DNA from: Pseudarthrobacter sp. NIBRBAC000502770
GTDB taxonomy: Bacteria; Actinomycetota; Actinomycetes; Actinomycetales; Micrococcaceae
Reading direction: 5' to 3'
NCBI RefSeq assembly: GCF_006517815.1
Contig: NZ_CP041198.1
Location: 1,240,001 to 1,304,000 of the forward strand
DNA: 64,000 bases
Shown: positions 9,008-17,412 of the stretch, piece after piece
Numbering within the stretch: the stretch's first letter is position 1
How the letters are laid out: each line of letters opens with the position of its first letter
The notes under the pieces: generated by a model
What the model saw: the letters and a program-made list of their open reading frames with translations, nothing else
Told to the model about the DNA's origin: nothing
Database searches by the model: none
Program-made: the position numbers and the translations under genes

Positions 9008-10156
9008 GTGGCCGCTGCACCCGAAGTTCCGTCAAGCCCCTCCGCTGGCCCGAACTCCCCGTTGGAGCCTCAGCGACTGGCGCCCGAGGAACGTGTTGCT
9101 GCCTTGATGGACGGACTGCACTCGATTCTTGAAAAGGCTGTCGAGTCGCCATCACATTGGCAGGTTCTCCTTGACGCTTCCGCCAGCCTGTGGCGCTATT
9201 CCGGCGGGAACGTTGCCCTGCTGATGATGCAGATGGCACAGCGCGGTACCGACGAGCCCACGCTCGTGGCGGGCTTCAAGGAGTGGGAGCGGCACGGGCG
9301 GAATGTTCTTCGTGGTGAGCATGCCTTGTGGGTGATTGCGCCAAGGACGGCCCGCGTTCAACAGGTGCTCTTGCCGGACGGCACGCGTCACCGCATCCCT
9401 GTTGGCGACAAGGCTCCCAACGGCGCCGTTGACGAGGGGAAGAAGACGCTCATCACTGGCTGGCGGGGCCAGGCTGTCTTCGACGTCTCCCAGACCGAGG
9501 GTACCCCGCTGCTGGTTCCTCGATCAGCTGGGCTCACGTCAGTCGAGGTGCCGCGGCTGTGGGAGTCGCTGGCTGGAGTTGCCCGCGCTCACGGCTTCTC
9601 AGTGCAAGTCACGGACTCGCAGTTCGGGCTCACAAGCGGCTTCACGGACTTTGCCCAGCATCGCGTTCAGGTGGGTGGCTGGCTGAACTCAGAGGAACGC
9701 GCAGCGGTGCTCGCGCATGAGCTCGGGCACGTTTTGCTCCACGGCCCGAACGACAATGTGGGCAAGTTGTATGGAAGCAGCGTGGACCACCGCGGGCTGG
9801 CCGAAGTCGAGGCGGAGTCAGTGGCCTACACGGTGCTTAAGGCGCACGGAATTGATAGAGGGCCTCAATCAGCAAGCTATCTGTCGGGCTGGGCTGATGC
9901 AGTTATCGAAGCGGAGCAGTCAGCAGCCGAGGCTACTTCTGGAAAGTCGCCGGCCTCACGCGTGGATATTGCCAAATCAGTGCTCGGCCGGGTGACGGCC
10001 GCAAGCAAGGAAGTTCTTGAAATGACCGATCCGCCAGGACAGGGCGGGAAGGTTCCGGCTGCGGAAGCCTCCCTGCACGTTGAAGGCCAGGAAACATATG
10101 CGGGCGTGAAACCGGCAGAGGAACCATCGCGTGGTCTGGAGATTTCTGGCCCTTAA
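9008..10156 (+). CDS. ArdC-like antirestriction protein with zincin (HELGH) domain
   Basis: The protein is about 382 aa. The N-terminal ~110 residues (SHWQVLLDASASLWRYSGGN..LLMMQ) match the ArdC-type ssDNA-binding domain, and the second half carries a metalloprotease-like site AHELGHVLLH with a downstream acidic residue in the context AEVEAESVAY. Such proteins travel with conjugative plasmids and are thought to protect incoming single-stranded DNA from host restriction. The GTG at 9008 is preferred because AGAAGG at 8993-8998 stands nine bases upstream; the frame is also open from a GTG at 8960 without a ribosome-binding site. The C-terminal ~80 residues are low complexity. It is the penultimate gene of the operon, just before ssb, which fits an early function in the recipient. 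Confidence 0.85.
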   Translation: MAAAPEVPSSPSAGPNSPLEPQRLAPEERVAALMDGLHSILEKAVESPSHWQVLLDASASLWRYSGGNVALLMMQMAQRGTDEPTLVAGFKEWERHGRNVLRGEHALWVIAPRTARVQQVLLPDGTRHRIPVGDKAPNGAVDEGKKTLITGWRGQAVFDVSQTEGTPLLVPRSAGLTSVEVPRLWESLAGVARAHGFSVQVTDSQFGLTSGFTDFAQHRVQVGGWLNSEERAAVLAHELGHVLLHGPNDNVGKLYGSSVDHRGLAEVEAESVAYTVLKAHGIDRGPQSASYLSGWADAVIEAEQSAAEATSGKSPASRVDIAKSVLGRVTAASKEVLEMTDPPGQGGKVPAAEASLHVEGQETYAGVKPAEEPSRGLEISGP

Positions 10157-10214
10157 GGCCGGCCATTGAAGCGTGGGATGGGAAAGTCCCGTCCGCGAAG
10201 GAAGGACGCACGAT

Positions 10215-10706
10215 ATGAGCACCAAAATACCGATCAACATCGCCGGCAACCTCGTAGCAGATCCGGATCTGACCTACGGTGAGTCGGGGGTGGCCCACAC
10301 CAAGCTCCGCGTTGCGGTGAACCAGCGTGTCCAGGGGCCAGACGGATCCTGGCATGACGGGGAACCTGTTTTTCACAACGTCTCCGCGTTCCGGGCGCTC
10401 GCCGAGAATGCCTCCAATTCGCTGAAGAAGGGCGACCCCGTCACCGTTTCGGGTGAGCTGGAATTCCGTTCCTTTGAAAAGGATGGGGAGCGGCGTGAGG
10501 CTCGTCGGATCGTAGCCGAGACCATTGGCCCGGACCTTCGCTTTGGTACCGCTGCATACCAACGTTCTGCGCGTGCCGCTGGGCCTGGCGCTTCCACCGA
10601 GGCAGGCCTGCAGGCGGCGCCGGAGCCGACGTACAACATCGCAACCAAGGGGCCGGTGTCGGTATCCCCTTTCGGCGAGCCGGCGCGGAATGAGGTTAGT
10701 CTCTGA
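10215..10706 (+). CDS. ssb: single-stranded DNA-binding protein, plasmid type
   Basis: This 163-aa protein has an N-terminal OB-fold of the SSB family (INIAGNLVADPDL..., VFHNVSAFRALAENA, KKGDPVTVSGELEFRSFEKDGERR). The start at ATG 10215 follows a GGAAGG motif at 10199-10204; the frame is open to 10173 without a good site. The C-terminus lacks the acidic DDDIPF-type tip of chromosomal SSBs and ends in NEVSL, so it probably does not recruit host repair proteins in the usual way. It is the last gene of the transfer operon and likely coats transferred strands after entry. A strong hairpin follows at 10757. Confidence 0.92.
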   Translation: MSTKIPINIAGNLVADPDLTYGESGVAHTKLRVAVNQRVQGPDGSWHDGEPVFHNVSAFRALAENASNSLKKGDPVTVSGELEFRSFEKDGERREARRIVAETIGPDLRFGTAAYQRSARAAGPGASTEAGLQAAPEPTYNIATKGPVSVSPFGEPARNEVSL

Positions 10707-10756
10707 CCCTGCGCCGTTGGGTGAGTCTCCTGGGCTTGCCCGCTAGTGAGACATGG

Positions 10757-10793
10757 CAATGGCCTGGTCCTTCCGCGGAGGACCGGGCCATTG
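10757..10793. terminator. bidirectional hairpin between convergent operons
   Basis: A 15-bp stem (10757-10771 with 10779-10793) with one G-U pair and a seven-base loop lies 50 bp after ssb. It lies between the + strand transfer operon and the - strand relaxase operon, so it could stop transcription from both sides. Confidence 0.8.
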
Positions 10794-10826
10794 TCTTGCT
10801 GTCACGCCGATGGACCGCGATGCTTG

Positions 10827-11129
10827 CTATAGCCGCGAACTGCCCTTCCATTCGTCCGGTTCCACCCGCTTGATGCTCGAAGAGTGGGCCCATCCCATGT
10901 GGTACTTGCCGGAGGAATCCAGCCATTCGATAAGACCGTACTTGTGGGTCCAGCCAACGGCCTTGCCATAGATTCCGCCGACATACACTAACGGCCGGGC
11001 ATACTTGGGGAAGTCCCGAATAGGCGCCGGATCATCGATCGGACGGCTGGACTCAGCGTCCATCCGGGCCGTCATGCGCTCGAGGTCTTCTGGCGAGCCG
11101 GACTTGATCACGCAACAACTATAGAACAT
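10827..11129 (-). CDS. small protein of unknown function behind a probable SOS box
   Basis: The frame encodes up to 100 aa and is rich in Trp, Tyr and Gly in its second half (YVGGIYGKAVGWTHKYGLIEW), suggesting a small beta-rich domain. No family is recognised. The first ATG at 11129 overlaps a LexA-like palindrome and lacks a ribosome-binding site, so an internal ATG at 11075 (82 aa) may be the true start. It is the last gene of the - strand series that contains the relaxase, although its own palindromic promoter region suggests separate control. The coding call rests on frame length and composition only. Confidence 0.5.
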   Translation of the reverse strand: MFYSCCVIKSGSPEDLERMTARMDAESSRPIDDPAPIRDFPKYARPLVYVGGIYGKAVGWTHKYGLIEWLDSSGKYHMGWAHSSSIKRVEPDEWKGSSRL

Positions 11130-11137
11130 ATGTTCGA
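11122..11137. promoter_or_regulatory. putative LexA-type SOS box
   Basis: The 16-mer TAGAACATATGTTCGA matches the actinobacterial SOS consensus TCGAAC-N4-GTTCGA at all positions but one and contains the perfect palindrome GAACATATGTTC. It overlaps the first possible start codon of the small gene at 10827-11129, a position that would block its transcription when LexA is bound. Confidence 0.55.
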
Positions 11138-11173
11138 ATGCGGTTTGCGGGGGACCGGTCAGTGAGAGGAGCT

Positions 11174-11743
11174 TCAGGTATTAGGTGCATTCAGTGCGGT
11201 AGCCCTTACAGCACCCACCGGGCGCCCTTCGGCAGGAGCCCAGGCCAAACAATCGACCGCCTGAATGAAGTACGTGTCCGGCCATGGCGCGCCAGGCATA
11301 ACCTGGGCTGGGTCCGGGGAGATGAGCAGGACAGATCCGGGCCAGATCGGTTCCGGAAGCGACTCCAGCCATGCCCGCTGAGTGTGGTTGAAGCGATTCC
11401 ATCTGATCGTGACCCAGGAGCCGGTGGGCTGCACTGCGTTAACGCTAACGAGCGTCACCTCCGCTGTTGTGCCGCCAAGCGCTTTGGCATTGCTGAACGA
11501 TCTCCACTGTTCCGTCGCCTGTTCCTGCCAGGCCCGGCGTTGTCTAGTCCGTCGCCACCATTGCCATCCAGTAAGTAGTGCAGCAGCGAACAGCGTGGCG
11601 CAGCCTCCTAACTTTGCGGAGAAGGGAAGGCCGGCGGAGAGAAGGAGAACCAGAGAGAGGGCAGCCGCGGATAGAACAACCGCGCTGGCCAGTACCAACC
11701 CGGCTGTCGCAACTCTCGGTTTCACCGCTGGGTTCACGACCAA
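11174..11743 (-). CDS. membrane protein downstream of the relaxase
   Basis: This 189-aa protein has two hydrophobic helices near the N-terminus (about residues 14-38 and 44-60), then a basic WWRRTRQRRAW stretch, and a C-terminal soluble domain of about 110 residues with several Trp residues. The TTG start at 11743 is preceded by a GAGG motif; a GTG at 11737 is an alternative. It begins 20 bp after the relaxase stop and is almost certainly co-transcribed with it. No family is recognised; a role at the membrane in transfer is inferred only from position. Confidence 0.65.
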   Translation of the reverse strand: MVVNPAVKPRVATAGLVLASAVVLSAAALSLVLLLSAGLPFSAKLGGCATLFAAALLTGWQWWRRTRQRRAWQEQATEQWRSFSNAKALGGTTAEVTLVSVNAVQPTGSWVTIRWNRFNHTQRAWLESLPEPIWPGSVLLISPDPAQVMPGAPWPDTYFIQAVDCLAWAPAEGRPVGAVRATALNAPNT

Positions 11744-11763
11744 TGTTCTGCCTCTATATCAGC

Positions 11764-14700
11764 TTAGATCTGCCAGCCTGAACTAGTAAGGACGACTTGC
11801 TGGGATCGATGCATATCGGGTGGACTCATCTCTGGATGAGGGGCAGTCTGACAGCCTCGGGCGCTTTCAGTTGCTTCCTGGATTTCTTCCCGCTGCTGCA
11901 ACTGTTCCCACTCGTAGTCCGCCGGGGGAGCTCCCAATGGCAGGTGGGAATCGTAGATTCCCCATCTATCCCTGAACAGGGCAACATCGCGAATCAGCCC
12001 GCCCAAGGATTCTGTCGCACCCACGGCGGCAGCCAGCTCGTCCTTCCACGGAGCATCCTGCGTCAGGGCGGCCCAAGTGACGGATTCCATCCTTTGCCGG
12101 ATGCGTTCGCGGACCTGGACGATCATGTCTGCCAACTCGGGTCCAAGCACAGGGAACGATTCGCGCAAAGGGTCTATCGCCGTCGTCGGTGTTCCTCTTG
12201 TGCAGCGACGAAGCCGCGCGCTAAGGAGGGCCATCGGGTCGTGCACTGAATGGCTGTCCTGCACGGTCCGCTCCATGACGCGCTCTGCGCCGTGACGGCC
12301 GACCGCTGTAGCTTTTCGCCAGGCGGCAACTGCGGCGCCCCACGACGGTGACGCGCTTAGTTCCTGCACTGCGAGCGGGGCACGCGTTCCCAGACAGCGT
12401 CTGAGGTCCTCACCGGCAGCAATCTGCGCGAGGTAATCGTACTCGGCATACAGCCGTTCAAGGCTGTCCGCCTTCCTCCTCTCTGCCTCGCGGACCTCGT
12501 GTGCAGCCCGCTCCGCCCCCTCTGCGGCGAGCACCTCGCCGAGGATGCTGCGCCACGACAGCTGCTGCGAAGGATCAACGGCCTGGTGGTCAGTGTCGTT
12601 GCCTTGGCTGACGTATGCGAAGTTGCCGGACCGGCCGCGGGTCATGCTCACGTAGAGTAGCTCGCGGGTTAACCGACCTTGTGTGATCACTGTGTGCCCG
12701 GTATCGACCGTGAGGCCTTGGGACCGGTGGGCGGTAGTCGCATAGCCCAGCTCGACGGACGTCTCAAGATAGGTCCGGGGGAGTACGACGCTTGCTCCAG
12801 TCTCCCGCCGCACTGCGGCAACCGAGCCATCGTGCTTGTTGACGGCCCTGACATCGAACAACGTGCCGTTTCGGACAAATTCGCCTTCGCTGTCGATGAG
12901 TCGGCGATTGTTTGCTCGGGCGATGACGGTGTCACCGGAGCCGGCCTGCAAGCCGTCGGTGAGTTGAGCTGTACGCTCTGCATCCACAACTCCCTGGGCC
13001 ACCAGGTCTGCTCTGGCGCGCTCGTTGAGCATGTTCACGGTCTCGTTGTCTGCGGCGATCAGGATGGACGACTTACCCGACTGCATGTCGGCCCGCCACG
13101 CAAGATACGCCTGGTCCAGCATGCTTAGGTAGGAGCCGTGCCGGATCCGCCGATGCTGCTCATAGTCCTCGATCGCCGAGTATTCTCCTGCCCGCAGCTT
13201 AAGGGACGAGGCGCGCTCCCACTCCTCATGGAACCTCCAGATAGTCCTGAGCCGCGTCGCTAGTCCCTGGCGGTCCAGCCAACCGAGGACGCCGCCAGCG
13301 TCGATGGCGTCCAACTGGCCCGGGTCTCCCACGAGGAGGATTTTCGCATCGGCATCCCTTGCTTGTTGCACGAGGGCAGCTAGCTGAAAGGTGGACACCA
13401 TGGACGCTTCGTCAATGATGACGAGTTGATTTGGGTGGAAGCACCAGCGCTGTTGGGTTGCGGCTAGCCGGGCAGCTTCCTGGGCGAATGCAATGCTCCG
13501 GCGGTCGCTGTACTTGGACGAACCCAGGAGTTCCTGAATGTGGAAGAAGCGCTCGCCCCTCGTAGCTGCGCTCTGACCCATTGACTCGTGCAGCCACTTG
13601 GTAACGTTCTCGGTGACCACGCGAAGTTCCTGGCCCAGCACCTCCGCGCTCGCGGCAGCTGGCGCCAGCCCGATGACACTGCCTGCCCCATGCTCTGCCT
13701 CCCAAACCGCCTTCACCGCGCCCAACGTGGTGGTTTTTCCCGTTCCCGCCGGGCCGACGATGGCGTCCAGTCGGTTTCCGCTGAGGATGACGTGGGCAAC
13801 GGCGGCGCGCTGATCGGAATGCAGCCTCGAGACCTGCAGCGGGCGACCACTGTCCAGGGACTCCATGATAATTTCTGGGCGGACAGCCGGGCCGCCATCG
13901 TCCTTCCTTGCTGTCATGATGACGTCCTCGGAAGCGAGTGTTGAAGCGTCCGTGTAGAGGCGTGACCCATGGAAGTCGAAAACGCTCCGGTGATTGAGCT
14001 GCAGGTCCGGACCAACGTTCGATGGAAGGGAATAGCGGTAGTCGTTTAATGGCACTGATTGTTGTTCGGCAGCGGTGGCGACTGCGTCTATCAGGGCGGC
14101 CCGGTCTGAGGGCGTGCGGCAGCGGATTTGGGCGCAGACTCTTTCCGCTTCGGCGAGCAGGTTCCAGCGGTTCCAAGTTGAGCGCTTTCCAGCGACCCGC
14201 TCCCTGACCACGGTAGCGACGGCGGAGGTCCAGTCGGGAGTGAAGTCCAGAAAGGTAAGAGGGGCGACGCGGGAGCGGTTGATGGTGTGGGCGAGGACGT
14301 CAGATGGCTGGAAACCTTTGGCAATTGCTCGAGTCTGCCATTGTTCAGAGAGCTGGTGCAGTGGTGTGGGACTCTCGGGCTTCGGGGCGCGCGTAGCCAG
14401 GGTTGCCTGCTGGCGGAGTTTGATGGTGGTCGTAGCCGAGGGAGTCTGGCCGTGATCCTTGGTCCAAGCTGCCACAAGACGATCAGTTTCCAAGTCGATG
14501 AGGCGGGAGCGATTGGAGAATTCGCGGATGAGTTCTTCATCGATCCCGGTGAGCTGTTGGCTGGGGTTGTGCGTTGTGGTGAGGGGAGCGCGGATCTCGG
14601 GGTCGCACCCAAGGTCCCGTTGGAGGGCGTCGAACAGCAGGCCGTTGTAGTGTTCGCTCGCCGCGACCGCTGCTTTGTACAGAGCCCGGGAGTCGAGGGT

Positions 14701-15318
14701 GACCCAGGCTCCGTCGGTGACACGTTGTGTGCGGTTGGCGATAACAAGGTGGGTGTGGAGCTGCGGATCCCCGGTTCGTGACTCCCAATGGTCGAACGCG
14801 GCGGCAACAGCTCCTTGGGTGCCGATATGGGCGACGCCGTTACGGCCGGCCCTTGTGTGGATGACGTTCTTTTCCAGCCACGCAAGGGTCGCCTCGACCG
14901 CTTCGTGGTGGGTTCGCAGGATCTGCTGCTGCTTGCTGTGTGGGCTCAGCGCCCAGAGTACGGACACCGACTTTGGCACGCTGAACGTCAGGTCGAAGCC
15001 AATGACCGCATGCCGTTGAGCTGATTGGCCGGCCTTGTTCTCGACAGCGGCAGATTGGGCGTGCGGCCTGCCCAGGGGAGTGCCGGTCAGCGGATGCACC
15101 GCCATGTCAAATACCGCTCTTGCGTCGATTTCCGTGACGGCGTCACCCAGCGTCTTACTGATGCCGTTTAGTCCGCCGCCAATCCAACGCCCCTGGGGTG
15201 TGCCCGCCTTCATGTAGTACGTGGTGGGGTCCGGGGGAGAACCGGAAAAGTCATCCATCATCGTTGTCTTGAACAGGTAGCGCAGACCCGACCGGGCAGA
15301 CAGACGTGCGATAGACAT
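11764..15318 (-). CDS. MobF-family conjugative relaxase-helicase (TrwC/TraA-like)
   Basis: The 1184-aa protein should nick oriT and unwind the transferred strand. The N-terminal TrwC relaxase domain shows candidate catalytic tyrosines Y34-Y35 in PTTYYMKAG and the metal-binding HTHLVIANR near residues 186-194. A RecD2/TraI-like helicase follows with Walker A GPAGTGKTTT near residue 523, Walker B IIDEASMVS near residue 630, GDPGQLDAI just after, and the late helicase motif TTAHRSQGLTVD. The C-terminal ~250 residues are charged and partly helical. ATG 15318 is chosen over the in-frame TTG at 15363 because it lies two bases after the stop of the upstream zinc-finger gene. It is the only relaxase in the window and defines the element as self-transmissible, given the complete T4SS. 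Confidence 0.95.
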   Translation of the reverse strand: MSIARLSARSGLRYLFKTTMMDDFSGSPPDPTTYYMKAGTPQGRWIGGGLNGISKTLGDAVTEIDARAVFDMAVHPLTGTPLGRPHAQSAAVENKAGQSAQRHAVIGFDLTFSVPKSVSVLWALSPHSKQQQILRTHHEAVEATLAWLEKNVIHTRAGRNGVAHIGTQGAVAAAFDHWESRTGDPQLHTHLVIANRTQRVTDGAWVTLDSRALYKAAVAASEHYNGLLFDALQRDLGCDPEIRAPLTTTHNPSQQLTGIDEELIREFSNRSRLIDLETDRLVAAWTKDHGQTPSATTTIKLRQQATLATRAPKPESPTPLHQLSEQWQTRAIAKGFQPSDVLAHTINRSRVAPLTFLDFTPDWTSAVATVVRERVAGKRSTWNRWNLLAEAERVCAQIRCRTPSDRAALIDAVATAAEQQSVPLNDYRYSLPSNVGPDLQLNHRSVFDFHGSRLYTDASTLASEDVIMTARKDDGGPAVRPEIIMESLDSGRPLQVSRLHSDQRAAVAHVILSGNRLDAIVGPAGTGKTTTLGAVKAVWEAEHGAGSVIGLAPAAASAEVLGQELRVVTENVTKWLHESMGQSAATRGERFFHIQELLGSSKYSDRRSIAFAQEAARLAATQQRWCFHPNQLVIIDEASMVSTFQLAALVQQARDADAKILLVGDPGQLDAIDAGGVLGWLDRQGLATRLRTIWRFHEEWERASSLKLRAGEYSAIEDYEQHRRIRHGSYLSMLDQAYLAWRADMQSGKSSILIAADNETVNMLNERARADLVAQGVVDAERTAQLTDGLQAGSGDTVIARANNRRLIDSEGEFVRNGTLFDVRAVNKHDGSVAAVRRETGASVVLPRTYLETSVELGYATTAHRSQGLTVDTGHTVITQGRLTRELLYVSMTRGRSGNFAYVSQGNDTDHQAVDPSQQLSWRSILGEVLAAEGAERAAHEVREAERRKADSLERLYAEYDYLAQIAAGEDLRRCLGTRAPLAVQELSASPSWGAAVAAWRKATAVGRHGAERVMERTVQDSHSVHDPMALLSARLRRCTRGTPTTAIDPLRESFPVLGPELADMIVQVRERIRQRMESVTWAALTQDAPWKDELAAAVGATESLGGLIRDVALFRDRWGIYDSHLPLGAPPADYEWEQLQQREEIQEATESARGCQTAPHPEMSPPDMHRSQQVVLTSSGWQI

Positions 15319-15320
15319 GG

Positions 15321-15830
15321 TCACAGTCGGGGTGCCCCTGCCTGCTGTTTGCTTGGATCCCAACCCCGCCGGCGGAGGATGTCCAAGGTTCGGACGTCAA
15401 GAGCCACTCCCTTGGCACGGGAGATTGAGACAAGCAAGGCCGCGGTGTGCGCCAGGTCCTGCACATTAGTCCGTTGAGCTCGTTTAAGGCGTGCGACCTC
15501 CGACTGGAGGAGGTTGGTGCTCAGCCGCTGTTCCGAACTCTCGGCTTCGAGCCGGTCGATCTCTGCGGCTTGAGAGCGGAGCTTGGACTGAACCACTTGG
15601 CGTTGGCGCTCGCAGGATATCCTCTCGGACTCCAGGCGACGCTTCGTAGCCTGCAACTGCGCTTTGAGGTGCGGCGAGCTCAAAGTTGTTGCCGGCACTG
15701 TAGAAGGTCGAATTGTGGCTCGGTGGCGACGACTCCGGTGCCTGTTCGCGCAACGTTGGGAGCAGAACCGGTGGCTCCTCCGCGTCGCTTCGAAAGTGGT
15801 ACGGCACTCTTCGCAATTCTTCTGGTTCAC
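15321..15830 (-). CDS. zinc-finger coiled-coil protein, probable relaxase accessory factor
   Basis: The 169-aa protein starts with a Cys cluster CEEC-x13-CSQRC (about residues 6-27) typical of a small treble-clef or zinc-ribbon finger, then a very basic stretch (RHRSRRHR). Residues ~55-125 form a long heptad-rich coiled coil (LKAQLQATKRRLESERISCERQ). The GTG start at 15830 begins the frame. Its stop is two bases from the relaxase start, implying translational coupling. A DNA-binding finger with a dimerising coil, coupled to a relaxase, suggests an oriT-binding auxiliary protein, analogous in role to TraY or TrwA although unrelated in fold. The role is inference; the motifs are visible. Confidence 0.7.
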   Translation of the reverse strand: MNQKNCEECRTTFEATRRSHRFCSQRCANRHRSRRHRATIRPSTVPATTLSSPHLKAQLQATKRRLESERISCERQRQVVQSKLRSQAAEIDRLEAESSEQRLSTNLLQSEVARLKRAQRTNVQDLAHTAALLVSISRAKGVALDVRTLDILRRRGWDPSKQQAGAPRL

Positions 15831-15925
15831 GTTGATTCATCAGCGAGGCTCAGCGGGGCGACATGACTGGCCGTGACAGCATCTAACGCTGGCGCCTTGG
15901 ATGCCAGAGGTGTGAGGGGTGGATT

Positions 15926-16930
15926 CTAACGAGGAAGGTGGGGCGTGGAGCGGCTCTTGAGTAAGAGCTCGGCGCGTTCGACTACCGACAAGTGGTGTTC
16001 GTTGAGGCGCTCGCGGGCTAGGGGACTCGCCAATTCACAGTCTAGGATTTCGACTAGATGCCGGTGAAGCTGGGCTTCCGCGTGGCGGGAGAAGAACACG
16101 AGTAAAGCGGGGCGGTGGTCCTGCAGGACCAACTCACGCTGGCAACGTGTAACGTCATTCCAAATTGGCTTGATCTGCATGAGAAGTAGCCTTGCCCGCA
16201 GCGCGAAGATGCCCTGCCGGAGGCGTCCCGCCATGCGGGGGAGAAGTAGTCCAAGACTGACCAGGAGCACAGCAGCCGTCTCTCCGATCCAGTAGAAGCC
16301 TGTCAGTGCGGCAGCTGTTTGGCTGTCGGCGCCTTCAGCTGCAATCACAGCGCCGTAGATCAGCCGGTCCAGCAGGACAAGTGCGAAGAGGACGCATCCC
16401 CCTGCGATGAGGGAAAAAGCCGACCGGAAGGCCGGTGCGTGCATGTGCGGGACGTTGCTGCGGCACACCCGGGCTATGTCGAGGCAGACCCACATGATGA
16501 AAGCGGAGCCTGTCCAGAGGAAGACTGCCATCCCGGGCTGGTCAGCGTAGGTCAGCGGCAAGTTGGGATCGGTGCCATCCACGCGGCTGGCGAGAAACCC
16601 GGCCGTCACTGTGGTGCACACGGCGGCAGCAGCGAATCTGCCCAAGACGAGCTGCCGCCGTCGTACTTCTGTATCTGTAACCGCTGCCAGCAGAATCGCC
16701 GTGCGAAACTGCCAGAACCCCAGGAGCAAGGACAATAGGGTAACCAGCCCGACGCGGTTGTGTCCGCCAAGTAATGGATCGACGGTGTAGTAGACCGCTG
16801 GGACATAAAGGGTACAGGCGATCGCAGCGAGGATAGTCGCGCGGAAGACGCTTCCACGGTGAGCATCGAGCGCTGTTGGAAGCCTGAGAACGGTCAGGAC
16901 CCAGAGTGCGCCGGCAGGGACCGCTTCCAT
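15926..16930 (-). CDS. MAB_1171c-type multi-pass membrane protein
   Basis: This 334-aa protein has about seven hydrophobic helices spread over residues 5-230, then a ~100-aa cytoplasmic C-terminal domain rich in Arg and Leu (RARLLLMQIKPIWNDVTRCQREL..). This layout and the WNDVTR region match the actinobacterial MAB_1171c family, annotated as a putative transporter without proven substrate. Its ATG overlaps the stop of the ImmA/IrrE gene in an ATGA. In related genomes the same pair commonly occurs with an XRE-type regulator; no such regulator is visible here. The protein is somewhat shorter than many relatives. Confidence 0.75.
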   Translation of the reverse strand: MEAVPAGALWVLTVLRLPTALDAHRGSVFRATILAAIACTLYVPAVYYTVDPLLGGHNRVGLVTLLSLLLGFWQFRTAILLAAVTDTEVRRRQLVLGRFAAAAVCTTVTAGFLASRVDGTDPNLPLTYADQPGMAVFLWTGSAFIMWVCLDIARVCRSNVPHMHAPAFRSAFSLIAGGCVLFALVLLDRLIYGAVIAAEGADSQTAAALTGFYWIGETAAVLLVSLGLLLPRMAGRLRQGIFALRARLLLMQIKPIWNDVTRCQRELVLQDHRPALLVFFSRHAEAQLHRHLVEILDCELASPLARERLNEHHLSVVERAELLLKSRSTPHLPR

Positions 16931-17412
16931 CAGCCGAATACTTGTCGAAATGCCAAGGGCTCGGGCATGGCATCGACGTCGCTGTTGATGATCCGAGTAG
17001 CGAGTTGGTCGGCCAAGACTTCAGCCATGAGTTCTGCGCCGTCTGTGTAGCTGCTGCGTCCGAGCACGCGGAGTACGTCCTGGCTCAGGTCAGGCAGGAA
17101 GGTCGCGGCAAGGTCTGCGCTACTTTGTTCGAGGTCATGACAGAGAATCATGTGGCTGAACTCGTGAAGGACGATCTGCTGCCGGTGCCAGGCCGACTTC
17201 ACGGGGGCATGCAACACGATGTCCCGGTCAGCGCAGATGAGCCAGACCCCGCAGAGTTCCGATCCGGATAGGCCGGGTAGTTCGTCGACAATGATGGGGC
17301 GGCTTCTTTGCCGTTCCAGTTTGTCCTGAATGAGCTGGAGCGTTGGCGCCTTGGGCAACCCAAAGCCTTGCTCGGCCTTGCGGGCTACTTTTCGAGCTTC
17401 ACGATAGTTCAT
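16930..17412 (-). CDS. ImmA/IrrE-family metallopeptidase
   Basis: The 160-aa protein carries the zincin motif LHEFSHMILCH at about residues 83-93, with upstream segments (LCGVWLICADRDIVLHA) typical of the ImmA/IrrE fold. Family members cleave repressors, for instance in ICEBs1 or in DdrO control, and thereby switch on mobile-element or stress genes. The gene overlaps its upstream neighbour by 14 bases and its downstream neighbour by one base, so the three-gene unit is co-translated. No candidate XRE repressor lies next to it. A C-terminal acidic region (DGAELMAEVLADQLATRI) may provide the third zinc ligand. Confidence 0.88.
   Translation of the reverse strand: MNYREARKVARKAEQGFGLPKAPTLQLIQDKLERQRSRPIIVDELPGLSGSELCGVWLICADRDIVLHAPVKSAWHRQQIVLHEFSHMILCHDLEQSSADLAATFLPDLSQDVLRVLGRSSYTDGAELMAEVLADQLATRIINSDVDAMPEPLAFRQVFG

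Noticed and set aside
15831..15925. Gap upstream of the relaxase operon as oriT
   Set aside because: No inverted repeat or nick-like sequence could be recognised in the 95 bp; position alone is not enough.
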